The position numbers and the translations under genes are program-made. Shown here in pieces: positions 37,070 through 45,732 of a stretch of DNA of 49,908 nt. Below the pieces are notes generated by a model. That model was not told where the DNA came from. It saw only the letters and a program-made list of their open reading frames with translations, and searched no databases. Positions within the stretch are counted from its first letter, which is position 1. Each line of letters starts with the position of its first letter. Origin of the DNA: an uncultured Clostridia bacterium (lineage in GTDB: Bacteria > Bacillota > Clostridia > TANB77 > CAG-508); the NCBI GenBank assembly GCA_947624525.1, contig CANQKT010000004.1, positions 1 through 49,908 on the forward strand. Reading direction: 5' to 3'.

Positions 37070-39886
37070 TTAATCGGTTGTGCTATTATTACTTTTGTCA
37101 TTATTCGGATTATTATTATTGTTATTGTTATTATTATTGTTGTTATTGTTATTATTATTGTTATTGTTATTATTATTGTTATTATTATTGCTATTATTAT
37201 TGTTATTATTAGTAGTATTATTATTGTTATTATTATTTTTTTGTATTTTATTAACAGTTATCACAATTTTAGCTTGTTTCGAAACAATAGCCCCTGGCTT
37301 AATACTTTGTGATAAAACAATTCCATCAGTCTTTGATGAATCAGATTTATATTCAACAGTAACAGACAAATTACTTAATTCACTTTTAGCCGAACCTTCA
37401 GTTTTTCCCACAACATTTGGCACTGTAATATCTGTATCATTTGGTTCCTCATTTTCTTCATTATCTTCATTTTCTCCATCATCATCCTTGTTATCAACAT
37501 CAACAGAACTTGCAGTATGAATATCACATTTTTCCGTAATTACTGTATATTTACCAGAATTACTTGTTTTCCATGTTGCATTTGCTTCTTTTTCTGGTTT
37601 TGCCAATCCCCATGTTGTTTCTGTTTGTTTACAAAATTCTGTTGCTAATTTTCTAGATTCTGAGCAGATAACAAATGAATTATGTCCATCACATTTACTT
37701 GGAACCGCACCTTCAACAAAATATTCTGTATATGTGTTTGTACATGATCCTGTCGCACATTTTCCTGATGTTCTACAAACTTTTGCTGTAACAACATTGC
37801 TTGGTTGTTCAAAGGTCTTTCCCTCCAAATTCTCATGAATTTTTTTCATTACATCAGCCCAAATTGCAGTTGCAGGACTAGTACCCCTATAAACTATTTC
37901 TTCAGGATAATCATATCCATACCATGTTGCAGCTGTATAATAAGGTGTAAAACCACATAACCATAAATCTTTAAGTGCTGTTGTAGTACCAGTTTTTGCT
38001 GCAACATCCATATTATTCATTTTACAAATCTTTGCAGTTCCTTCTGATCCTTCAACTGGCTGTTTAAGTAAATTTTTCATAACATACGCATTTCCCTCTG
38101 AAAATACTCTTTTAGTTTCTTGATTTGGCTCAATTACAATATTTCCAGAAGAATCTTCTACCTTTGAATAAAAAGTAGGTTCTATATATATTCCATCATT
38201 AGCAATGGCTGAATATGCGCCTGCCATTTCAAGTGGGCTTATTCCACTAGTTACTCCTCCTAATGCCACTGAAAGATTTGTATCATTTTTATCCTCAGGA
38301 TTTGCTTCGCTTGCTTTTATTAATGAAGTTATTCCTAAATTTCTCATAAAATCGATTGCATTATCTGGTCCAACTTCTGACATAACTTTACAAGCCACAA
38401 TATTAGATGATACTTCTAAGGCATCTCTAATTGTACATAGTCCAGATTTTTGATTAGATGCATTTTGTGGCCATGGCTTAGTATCATTTCCAAATGTAGT
38501 TGGAGAATTATCATAAACTGTTGAAGCATTTATCATTCCTTTTTCCAATGCAGGACCATATACTCCTATCGGTTTTATTGAAGAACCTGGCTGTCTTTCA
38601 CTATTTATTCTATTTGTACCAATAGCATTTACATCTGTTCCTAGTCCGCCCATGCATGCTACTACTTTTCCAGATTTATGATCAATTACAACCATTGCAG
38701 ACTGTGTATGTGTTCCTTCATTTTCCTTTATTGTTCCAGCTTTTATATATGTATCTGCACTATATTCATCCTTAACAACTTGTTGAATTGATGGTACTAA
38801 ATTTGTATAGATTTTCAAACCTCCACCATAGATACGACTTCTAGCATATTCATATGACATACCTTGATCTACCATCTCATCAATTACTTGGTCTATGGCT
38901 GCTGAAATATAGTAATCTTCTATGGTTGATGTTGGTAATTCTCCTTTTTCAAACTTCAATCCTTCATCAACCTTAGCTATTGCATCATTATATTCTCCAT
39001 CTGTTATATAGCCTAATTCTTTCATCTTACCTAACACTGTTTTAGTTCTTGAATTTATTTTATCTGTATTAGGATTTTCTTTATATGGGTTATATTGAGT
39101 TGGACTATGTGTAACACCTGCTATAAATGCAGATTCCTCTAAGGACAACTCTCTTGCTGACTTGTTGAAGTAATATCTTGATGCAGTCTCTACACCACAT
39201 ATATCTCCTCCACTTGATGCAAGAGGTATCAAATTCAAATACAATTGTAAAATTTCTCTTTTACTAATCATTTTCTCTATTTGATATGCCCTAGACATTT
39301 CTCTTATTTTTCTTTGCATACCAGCAGTTCCACTGCTTTCTTTTTCATTAGTTATATTTTTAACTAACTGTTGAGTTATTGTACTTCCACCAAAACTTGA
39401 AGTACCTGAATGTGTTATATATGTATATGTTGCCGCTGCTGTTCTTTTTATATCAATACCATGATGCTGATAAAATCTCTCGTCTTCAATTGATACAAAT
39501 GCATCTGGTAAATATTTACTCATATCATCAATGCTTATTATCTGTCTATTTTCTTTGCCAGATAATTCTGCAATTACATTTCCCTCTGAATCATAAACAA
39601 TTGTATTTGAATAATCTATTAACAAATCTTCTTTGGTTATAGCAAATTTATCACTAAAAAATACTCCTACAAAAACACCACTAGCTATTAATAACAATAA
39701 AATTATTAACAATACAAAGACAAGTATTACTTTTTTTAGTGTTGAATGGCTTTTTTTATTTTTGTTTTTTTTCTTTTTTATATCAGTTCCTTTTCTTATT
39801 GGTACATTATTGGTTTGATGTTCATTTATAGAGTTCTTTTTATATGCGACTTTGCACTTATTAGATTTACTTGTTCTACCACCCAT
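37070..39886 (-). CDS. Class A penicillin-binding protein (PBP1A) with PASTA domain and poly-Asn tail
   Basis: Bifunctional peptidoglycan synthase of 938 residues. A basic cytoplasmic N-terminus and one helix (about 53-76) are followed by the GT51 glycosyltransferase domain (EDERFYQHHG with the catalytic Glu; STITQQLVKN). The transpeptidase domain has PGSSIKP (SxxK Ser near 430) and KTGTT near 631. A cysteine-containing region follows (about 705-800). One PASTA domain (TVPNVVGKTEGSAKSEL; about 817-880) precedes a C-terminal tail of about 55 residues that is nearly all Asn. It builds the vegetative or spore wall at the membrane surface. AAAAGGAG precedes the start. Confidence 0.95.
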   Translation of the reverse strand: MGGRTSKSNKCKVAYKKNSINEHQTNNVPIRKGTDIKKKKNKNKKSHSTLKKVILVFVLLIILLLLIASGVFVGVFFSDKFAITKEDLLIDYSNTIVYDSEGNVIAELSGKENRQIISIDDMSKYLPDAFVSIEDERFYQHHGIDIKRTAAATYTYITHSGTSSFGGSTITQQLVKNITNEKESSGTAGMQRKIREMSRAYQIEKMISKREILQLYLNLIPLASSGGDICGVETASRYYFNKSARELSLEESAFIAGVTHSPTQYNPYKENPNTDKINSRTKTVLGKMKELGYITDGEYNDAIAKVDEGLKFEKGELPTSTIEDYYISAAIDQVIDEMVDQGMSYEYARSRIYGGGLKIYTNLVPSIQQVVKDEYSADTYIKAGTIKENEGTHTQSAMVVIDHKSGKVVACMGGLGTDVNAIGTNRINSERQPGSSIKPIGVYGPALEKGMINASTVYDNSPTTFGNDTKPWPQNASNQKSGLCTIRDALEVSSNIVACKVMSEVGPDNAIDFMRNLGITSLIKASEANPEDKNDTNLSVALGGVTSGISPLEMAGAYSAIANDGIYIEPTFYSKVEDSSGNIVIEPNQETKRVFSEGNAYVMKNLLKQPVEGSEGTAKICKMNNMDVAAKTGTTTALKDLWLCGFTPYYTAATWYGYDYPEEIVYRGTSPATAIWADVMKKIHENLEGKTFEQPSNVVTAKVCRTSGKCATGSCTNTYTEYFVEGAVPSKCDGHNSFVICSESRKLATEFCKQTETTWGLAKPEKEANATWKTSNSGKYTVITEKCDIHTASSVDVDNKDDDGENEDNEENEEPNDTDITVPNVVGKTEGSAKSELSNLSVTVEYKSDSSKTDGIVLSQSIKPGAIVSKQAKIVITVNKIQKNNNNNNNTTNNNNNNSNNNNNNNNNNNNNNNNNNNNNNNNNNNPNNDKSNNSTTD
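37100..37235 (-). repeat. Trinucleotide repeat encoding poly-Asn
   Basis: On the minus strand it is a run of AAT and AAC codons broken by a few Thr and Ser codons. It encodes the PBP tail. Long AAT/AAC tracts are prone to slippage in whole codons. Confidence 0.9.
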
Positions 39887-39998
39887 TTTTATACTCCTTT
39901 TCTATATAATCATTTTTAATCAAATCTACTTGTCTATTATATTACAAAAATGAAAAAAATGAAAGAGTTTTTTAGATTTTTATTTAATTGGTTTACTG

Positions 39999-40868
39999 TT
40001 ACAATCTAATAATATCCTTATAATTAGTTACCATACATGCTCCTTCCTTTATTAAATCATTTGTTCCTTCTGAATTGACATTATTAACATTTCCTGGAAC
40101 AGCATATACATCTTTCCCTTGTTCTAATGCAAAATCTGCTGTAATCAAAGAGCCACTTTTCTTTTTAGCCTCCACTACAACTACTCCATCTGATAATCCG
40201 CTTATTATTCTGTTTCTAGCTGGAAAATTCATTTTATTTGGTTTGGTTCCTATAATATATTCTGAGACTATTAGTCCATTATATTCTATTATTTTGTCAG
40301 CCAAACTTCTATTTTCATATGGATAAATATTATCTATTCCATTACCTATCACTGCTATAGTTTTCCCATGAGCTCGTAAAGCTCCAATATGAGCATACTT
40401 ATCTATTCCTATAGCCAAACCGCTTATAATACATAAATCTCGTTTTGCTAAATCATATGACAGTTTTTGTGTAACACTTTTTCCATATTCACTACAGCTT
40501 CTACATCCTACAATAGCTAATCCAGTTTTGTGCAACAATTCCAGATTTCCTTTCACAAATAGTAGAACTGGAGGATCATATATATTTCTTAATTTATCTG
40601 GATAATCTTCGTCTAAAATAGTTATAATGCATATATTGTTTTTATTCATATATTCTTCATATTCGTTTAAATTAACTCTATATTTTTTATTTAATATTTC
40701 ATCTACACAAACTTTATTCATCCATTCTATTTCAGTTAATTTTTGTTGGTCTAAACGCCATATTTTTTCAGGTGACTTAAATTTTTTCAATAATTTTTGC
40801 TTTTGTAAACTAGTTATATTTTCAATTCTAGAAAACCATATCCAATATTTTATATCAATATTTTTCAT
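39999..40868 (-). CDS. dprA: DNA processing protein DprA
   Basis: 289 residues. The central Rossmann domain has AIVGCRSCSEYGK, CIISGLAIGIDKYAHIGAL in part, AVIGNGIDNIYPYEN, FPARNRIISGLSDGVVVVEAKKKSG in part and a C-terminal AVPGNVN. It loads RecA on incoming single-stranded DNA during transformation. The C-terminal winged-helix domain of many DprA proteins is absent, which gives a short form. The start is weakly supported: the only Shine-Dalgarno is 34 bases upstream across a hairpin. Confidence 0.95.
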   Translation of the reverse strand: MKNIDIKYWIWFSRIENITSLQKQKLLKKFKSPEKIWRLDQQKLTEIEWMNKVCVDEILNKKYRVNLNEYEEYMNKNNICIITILDEDYPDKLRNIYDPPVLLFVKGNLELLHKTGLAIVGCRSCSEYGKSVTQKLSYDLAKRDLCIISGLAIGIDKYAHIGALRAHGKTIAVIGNGIDNIYPYENRSLADKIIEYNGLIVSEYIIGTKPNKMNFPARNRIISGLSDGVVVVEAKKKSGSLITADFALEQGKDVYAVPGNVNNVNSEGTNDLIKEGACMVTNYKDIIRL

Positions 40869-40879
40869 TCAAATTTTCA

Positions 40880-40908
40880 CACGATACATTTTATATCGTG
40901 CACTCCTT
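40880..40908 (-). promoter_or_regulatory. dprA leader: Shine-Dalgarno, hairpin, AUG
   Basis: On the minus strand AAGGAG (40908-40903) is followed by CACGATA-loop-TATCGTG (40900-40894 with 40886-40880), and the ATG is at 40868. Removing the hairpin leaves 13 bases. A six-codon frame (MYRVKI) starts in the loop and ends with TGA next to the dprA ATG, so translational coupling is another reading. Confidence 0.5.
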
Positions 40909-40997
40909 ATAAAACAAATTTAGGTTTTTAAATTAGCTCTACCTATAAACCTTTTTAATTTTTTCATTCAAAATCTTAACTATAAAATACAAAATGA

Positions 40998-41020
40998 GGG
41001 CTATATTTACATTTTAGCCC
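40998..41020 (-). terminator. Weak terminator hairpin after folD
   Basis: GGGCTA (40998-41003) pairs with TAGCCC (41015-41020), followed on the minus strand by TCATTTTG. The T-run is short. Confidence 0.4.
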
Positions 41021-41028
41021 CCAAAAAA

Positions 41029-41883
41029 CTATTTTCTTATATTCATATTTTTAGCTGCTTTGACAACATTTGTCATGAGCATTGCTATTGTCATTGGTCC
41101 CACTCCACCTGGAACTGGAGTAATATATGATGCCTTTTTTTCTACGTTTTCAAAATCAACATCTCCAACCAATTTTCCCTCTTCATTTCTATTTATTCCC
41201 ACATCTATGATAACAGCCCCATCTTTTACCATATCTTGTGTAACAAATTTAGCTTTTCCAAGAGCAGCAATTAAAATATCTGCCTTGGAAGTAATCTCTT
41301 TTATATCTTTTGTTTTCGAATGACAAACTGTAACAGTTCCATTCTTTTTTAACATACATTGTATTAATGGTTTACCTACAATGTTACTTCTTCCAATAAT
41401 TACAACGTTTTTACCTTGTACTTCTATATTATATTCTTCAAGCATTTTAACAACTCCAAAAGGTGTACATGATATAAAGCAATCTTCTCCTATAGACAAT
41501 TTTCCAACATTTATTGGATTAAATCCATCTACATCTTTTCTATAATCAATTTTTTTAAACGCCTGATTTATATCTAAATGCTCAGGTACTGGACTTTGCA
41601 ATAAAATCCCATGTATATCCTTTCTATTATTTAGATTTTCTATCAAATTCAATAATTGATCCATTGAGGTATTTTCTTCCATTAAAAATTCTTCATATTC
41701 AATCCCAATTTCTTCACAGGCTCTACTTTTGTTTTTAACATACACTTTTGAAGCTTTATCATCACCAACCATAATGACTGCAAGTTTTGGATTAATACCA
41801 TTATTCTTTAATTTATCAACTTCACTTTTTAAATATAATCGTATTTTTTTTGCTAATTCTTTACCATTTATTATAATAGCCAT
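41029..41883 (-). CDS. folD: Bifunctional methylene-THF dehydrogenase / methenyl-THF cyclohydrolase
   Basis: Interconverts methylene-, methenyl- and 10-formyl-tetrahydrofolate, supplying one-carbon units for purines and fMet. 284 residues with the catalytic Lys in KVYVKNKSRACEEIG, the substrate loop QSPVPEHLD, the Rossmann motif GRSNIVGKP and C-terminal TPVPGGVGPMT. The ATG at 41883 is chosen because GGAGGAAAAG directly precedes it; the earlier ATG is part of that site. Confidence 0.98.
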   Translation of the reverse strand: MAIIINGKELAKKIRLYLKSEVDKLKNNGINPKLAVIMVGDDKASKVYVKNKSRACEEIGIEYEEFLMEENTSMDQLLNLIENLNNRKDIHGILLQSPVPEHLDINQAFKKIDYRKDVDGFNPINVGKLSIGEDCFISCTPFGVVKMLEEYNIEVQGKNVVIIGRSNIVGKPLIQCMLKKNGTVTVCHSKTKDIKEITSKADILIAALGKAKFVTQDMVKDGAVIIDVGINRNEEGKLVGDVDFENVEKKASYITPVPGGVGPMTIAMLMTNVVKAAKNMNIRK

Positions 41884-42102
41884 CTTTTCCTCCATTTACT
41901 TTTATAGCTTATCATTAACTAATTATTAGTATAAAACATTTGTTTTGTGTTGTCAATAGTTTTCTTAATATTTATTACATTTTCGTCCGCCTTTTTTCGA
42001 CATGCTATGACGTTGGAGCAGAACAAATAAAATAATGTATTTGGGCAAACATCAGCATAATTGTTTTATTAAGCCATCTCTTGCAATAGAACTAAATCTC
42101 TC

Positions 42103-43983
42103 CTACTTAAATTCATTTAACTTTTCTAAAATTTGAATACTCAAAGCAATACTCTCAGCATCAAGCCCATTTAATTTTTCTAATTCTTCAACACTTCCAT
42201 GTTTAACAAATATATCATCATATCCGTAAGCTTTAAAATTTACATTATTAATTTTACACTCATTAATAAGTTCAGTAATACTAGTTCCTAAGCCCCCATG
42301 TATAAGTCCATCTTCAATAGTAATAACATTTTTTGTTTTTCTTATAGATGTTTCAATTATATTATAATCTAATGGTTTTAGAAACCTTGCATTAATAACC
42401 TCACAACTTATACCTTTATCAATTAATAACTCACTAACTTCCATTGCTCTTTCAACCATTTTTCCAATAGCAACAATTGTTAAATCTTTACCACTTTTTA
42501 ATACCTCTGCCTTACCTAACTGAATATTTTCACATTTTTCAAATTTATATTTCCCTTCTCCTCCTCTTGGGTATCTTATAACTACAGGAGAATTCAAAGT
42601 AAATGCAAATTCTAACATTTTCTCTAATTCTTCAAAATTTTTTGGAGCCATAATTGTTATATTAGGAATCATTGAAAACATTGCTAAATCAAAAATTCCT
42701 TGATGTGTTTCACCATCTTTTCCGACAATTCCAGCTCTATCCACACACATTACCACTGGCAGATTTTGAATACATATATCATGAACAACCTGATCAAATG
42801 CCCTTTGATAAAACGAAGAATATATTGGTACAACTGGTTTGAATCCCTTTTTTGCCATTCCTGCAGCCATTCCAACTGCATGTTGTTCAGCAATTCCTAC
42901 ATCAAATATTCTGTTTGGAAATTGCTTTTTAAATTCATTAAGCCCTGTTCCATCTATCATTGCTGCAGATATTGCAACTATTTTACTGTCTTTTTTAGCT
43001 AATTCTATTAGTTTCTTTCCAAAGACTTGGGAATAATCATCTTTTATCTCATTATTTTTTAATCCTGTTTCTATATCAAAACTAGATGTGCTATGAAATT
43101 TATCAGGATTCTCCTCCGCATACTTATATCCTTTTCCTTTTTGAGTAACCACATGTATAAGTATTGGACCTTTTATTGATTTACTAGTTTTTAAGACACT
43201 CTCCAGTTTTTCAATATTATGACCATCAACAGGACCCAAATAAGTAAAGCCCATATCTTCATAGTACATTTTTTGTATGAAAATTTGTTTAATCCCTCTT
43301 TTTACTTTCTGTGCTAACTTTACAACAGTTTTACCAACAACTGGCACTTTTAACATTAGGCTTTTAAGTTTACTATTTGTTATAGTATAGAACTTTTTTG
43401 TTCTTAATTTACTTAAAAAATAAGTAATACCTCCAACATTTTTAGAAATACTCATTCCATTATCATTTAAAATAACCATTATATCTGCATTACTACTTCC
43501 AGCATCATTTAAGGCCTCTTGAGCCATTCCACCTGTTAGTGCACCATCTCCAATTACAGCAACCACTCTATCTGATTTATTCTCTAACTTATTAGCCCTT
43601 GCCATACCCAACGCAACAGAAATTGATGTTGAACTATGGCCTGTATTAAAGCAATCAAATTCTGATTCACTTGTTTTTGGAAAACCTGCAATTCCTTTTA
43701 ATTGTCTTAAACTATACAATTTATCTTTTCTTCCCGTTAAAATCTTATGTACATAGGTTTGATGCCCCACATCCCAAATAATAGAATCTCTTGGGGTTCG
43801 TAATACACTATGTAGTGCAATAGTAAGCTCTACTACTCCCAAGTTTGAAGCAAGATGACCTCCATTTTTTGATACTGTTTTTATAATTAATTCTCTAATT
43901 TCTTCGGCTAATTTTTCCTTTTCTTTTATATTTAACTTTCTCAAATCTTTTACGCAATTTACTTTTTTTAAAACTTCTTCCAC
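42103..43983 (-). CDS. dxs: 1-deoxy-D-xylulose-5-phosphate synthase
   Basis: First enzyme of the non-mevalonate isoprenoid pathway; condenses pyruvate and glyceraldehyde 3-phosphate with thiamine diphosphate. 626 residues. The TPP-binding GDGALTGGMAQEALNDAG in part is near 145, and the transketolase signatures FNTGHSSTSIS, DGHNIEKL, GIAEQHAVGMAAG and VCVDRAGIVGKDGETHQG in part are present. The start is GTG at 43983 after AGGAGTTATAA. No other pathway gene is adjacent. Confidence 0.97.
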   Translation of the reverse strand: MEEVLKKVNCVKDLRKLNIKEKEKLAEEIRELIIKTVSKNGGHLASNLGVVELTIALHSVLRTPRDSIIWDVGHQTYVHKILTGRKDKLYSLRQLKGIAGFPKTSESEFDCFNTGHSSTSISVALGMARANKLENKSDRVVAVIGDGALTGGMAQEALNDAGSSNADIMVILNDNGMSISKNVGGITYFLSKLRTKKFYTITNSKLKSLMLKVPVVGKTVVKLAQKVKRGIKQIFIQKMYYEDMGFTYLGPVDGHNIEKLESVLKTSKSIKGPILIHVVTQKGKGYKYAEENPDKFHSTSSFDIETGLKNNEIKDDYSQVFGKKLIELAKKDSKIVAISAAMIDGTGLNEFKKQFPNRIFDVGIAEQHAVGMAAGMAKKGFKPVVPIYSSFYQRAFDQVVHDICIQNLPVVMCVDRAGIVGKDGETHQGIFDLAMFSMIPNITIMAPKNFEELEKMLEFAFTLNSPVVIRYPRGGEGKYKFEKCENIQLGKAEVLKSGKDLTIVAIGKMVERAMEVSELLIDKGISCEVINARFLKPLDYNIIETSIRKTKNVITIEDGLIHGGLGTSITELINECKINNVNFKAYGYDDIFVKHGSVEELEKLNGLDAESIALSIQILEKLNEFK

Positions 43984-44106
43984 TTATAACTCCTATATTT
44001 ATTATCTTTATTACACTTCTTTTTATATCATAAAATATTAGTAATGTCCATGATTTAGTTCACTTTTCGATAAAAACAGCATATATTTATTGAAGGAGGT
44101 ATTATT

Positions 44107-44400
44107 ATGGATGGATTATATGAATTTAATATACAAACCCCAATGGGAAATATAAAAGCATTAGTTCAACTGATTACTAATGGAAATAATTTAAGTGGCT
44201 ACATTGATGTTATGGGAAAACGAAATCAATTTAACAATGGTACAGTAAATGGTAATAATCTTTCACTTAATGGTAAAATTGCTGCTGGGATGGTAAATAT
44301 CCAGTATAATATAATGGGAACTGTTCAAGGAAACAATTTGAATCTTGTTGCACAAACCAACATGGGTAACTTTAATCTACAAGGGCAAAAGATTTCGTAA
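44107..44400 (+). CDS. Small beta-rich protein of unknown function
   Basis: 97 residues preceded by a strong GAAGGAGGTATTATT. The sequence alternates strand-like segments with NG/GN turns (NGNNLSGYIDVMG, NNGTVNGNNLSLNG, GTVQGNNLNLVAQ) and contains two TPMGNI/TNMGNF-type repeats. This suggests an internal duplication and a small beta-sheet or half-barrel. There is no signal peptide, helix or cysteine. It has its own terminator and stands alone on the plus strand. I do not recognise a named family. Confidence 0.75.
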   Translation: MDGLYEFNIQTPMGNIKALVQLITNGNNLSGYIDVMGKRNQFNNGTVNGNNLSLNGKIAAGMVNIQYNIMGTVQGNNLNLVAQTNMGNFNLQGQKIS

Positions 44401-44447
44401 AATATAAGAAATATAAAAATTTCCTACAAATATAATATTCTATAAAT

Positions 44448-44493
44448 AAAGCCACAGAAAATCAAACTATAAACTTTGATTTTCTGTGGCTTT
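44448..44493. terminator. Strong bidirectional terminator
   Basis: A perfect 19-bp stem (44448-44466 with 44475-44493) has an 8-nt loop. It separates the converging 44107 gene and thyX. Confidence 0.95.
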
Positions 44494-44499
44494 ATTAAA

Positions 44500-45645
44500 T
44501 TATATACATCTATCAAGAGCTTTTTTAGCCCCCCACATACATGGAGCTGTACAATGCCATCCTGGAAATGTACATCTTGCGCCTTTTGAATATGGTTTCA
44601 AGTATTCATAAATTTCCGGTTTATTATCTTTTGTATTTTCCAAATACCTATCTAAAATTTCTTTTGTTTGATGAGCAATTTCCAATTGAGCTGCTCCACA
44701 TAATCTTTCTTGACACTTCATTATAAAATTTTCTACAGTTCCTCTTTCATTTATATCTAATAGTAAACCCTGTGGAAACCCATCCTTAAGTGAATATATA
44801 TCTTCCAACCATTCTTTTTCTAAATCTGTATCCTTAATTACAGGAGGTACAAAATATTTGTGTTCTTCTGGAATAAATACTTCATAATACAAGGTACGAT
44901 GTCTTTGAGCTTGTGCTAATTCAGCAAATGATCCTGTATAATTAACACAGTAATTTTCTCCAAACTCTTCTTCCCTTTTTCTTTTTGCAAATATTGATAA
45001 AGTTCTTCCTTTAATATCTGAATTAAGTTCTGGAACAAGTAAATCACTAATTTGTTCATTAAACTCTACAAAGACTTTTTTTAATCTTACATTAAAAGGT
45101 GTATCTTCAGCACTTTTAACAAAATTTTCAAACCAATGAGCAATATAATTTAACTGTCCAAAATTTACTGTGTATTCCATAATAGTTGCTGGTGTAAAAA
45201 CACTTATCAAATATCTTGCATTTTCCATTGCAAGTTTTTTTACTTTTTTATTATCAATTTCTGGGAATTTTTCCTTTATAACCTTTTGATAAATTTCAAT
45301 CCATTTTTCATACAATTTCTGTTCTTTTTCAGATGGCTCCATTTTAGTATATCTAGCTGATTTTTCAGAAGTATTATATATTTTTTCATTATTTAAAATC
45401 ATTGCAAGAATTTTTGGAATACCTTCTAAAGCTAAATTATATGTAACATGTCCAAAAACACTATGATGACCTGATGCCAAAGTTCCTTTTGCTCTTCTCT
45501 CTGTTTTAGCTACATCTTCTGAAAATAAAGTATCTAAGCTATCTGGCATATAACATATTCCAGCTGATTTACCAGAAAAATTAATAGCTTCCTCTCTAGG
45601 CATTTCATAGCCAACTTTGGTTGATGCAAGAACTCTTATTTGCAT
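44500..45645 (-). CDS. thyX: Long ThyX-type (FAD-dependent thymidylate synthase) with two domains
   Basis: 381 residues, against 220-250 for canonical ThyX. The N-terminal half has HHSVFGH, the equivalent of the flavin-site H-S-EH motif, and later SEKSARY, matching the end of the ThyX signature, but lacks RHR. The C-terminal half has QRHRTLYYEV, matching the start of the signature (RHRxxS) near residue 245, but not its end. It therefore looks like two fused ThyX domains with complementary half sites. It methylates dUMP with methylene-THF and FADH2. The ATG at 45645 is 9 bases after AAGGAG; the earlier ATG is too close to that site. No thyA is visible. Confidence 0.85.
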   Translation of the reverse strand: MQIRVLASTKVGYEMPREEAINFSGKSAGICYMPDSLDTLFSEDVAKTERRAKGTLASGHHSVFGHVTYNLALEGIPKILAMILNNEKIYNTSEKSARYTKMEPSEKEQKLYEKWIEIYQKVIKEKFPEIDNKKVKKLAMENARYLISVFTPATIMEYTVNFGQLNYIAHWFENFVKSAEDTPFNVRLKKVFVEFNEQISDLLVPELNSDIKGRTLSIFAKRKREEEFGENYCVNYTGSFAELAQAQRHRTLYYEVFIPEEHKYFVPPVIKDTDLEKEWLEDIYSLKDGFPQGLLLDINERGTVENFIMKCQERLCGAAQLEIAHQTKEILDRYLENTKDNKPEIYEYLKPYSKGARCTFPGWHCTAPCMWGAKKALDRCI

Positions 45646-45732
45646 AATTCCCATCTCCTTTTATTATTTTATTAATTTTACAAATCATTTGAATTATAGC
45701 ATTACAAAATTAACATTTCAACAATTTTTTTC

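Noticed and set aside
37100..37235. CRISPR array
   Set aside because: The repeats are contiguous trinucleotides with no spacers. The 15-bp units at 28126-28215 are also contiguous and coding.
37080..37520. Plus-strand poly-Leu frame
   Set aside because: It is the antisense of the poly-Asn tail of the PBP.
41884..42102. Possible small gene between folD and dxs
   Set aside because: No open frame with a ribosome binding site is present; the stretch is unremarkable AT-rich spacer.
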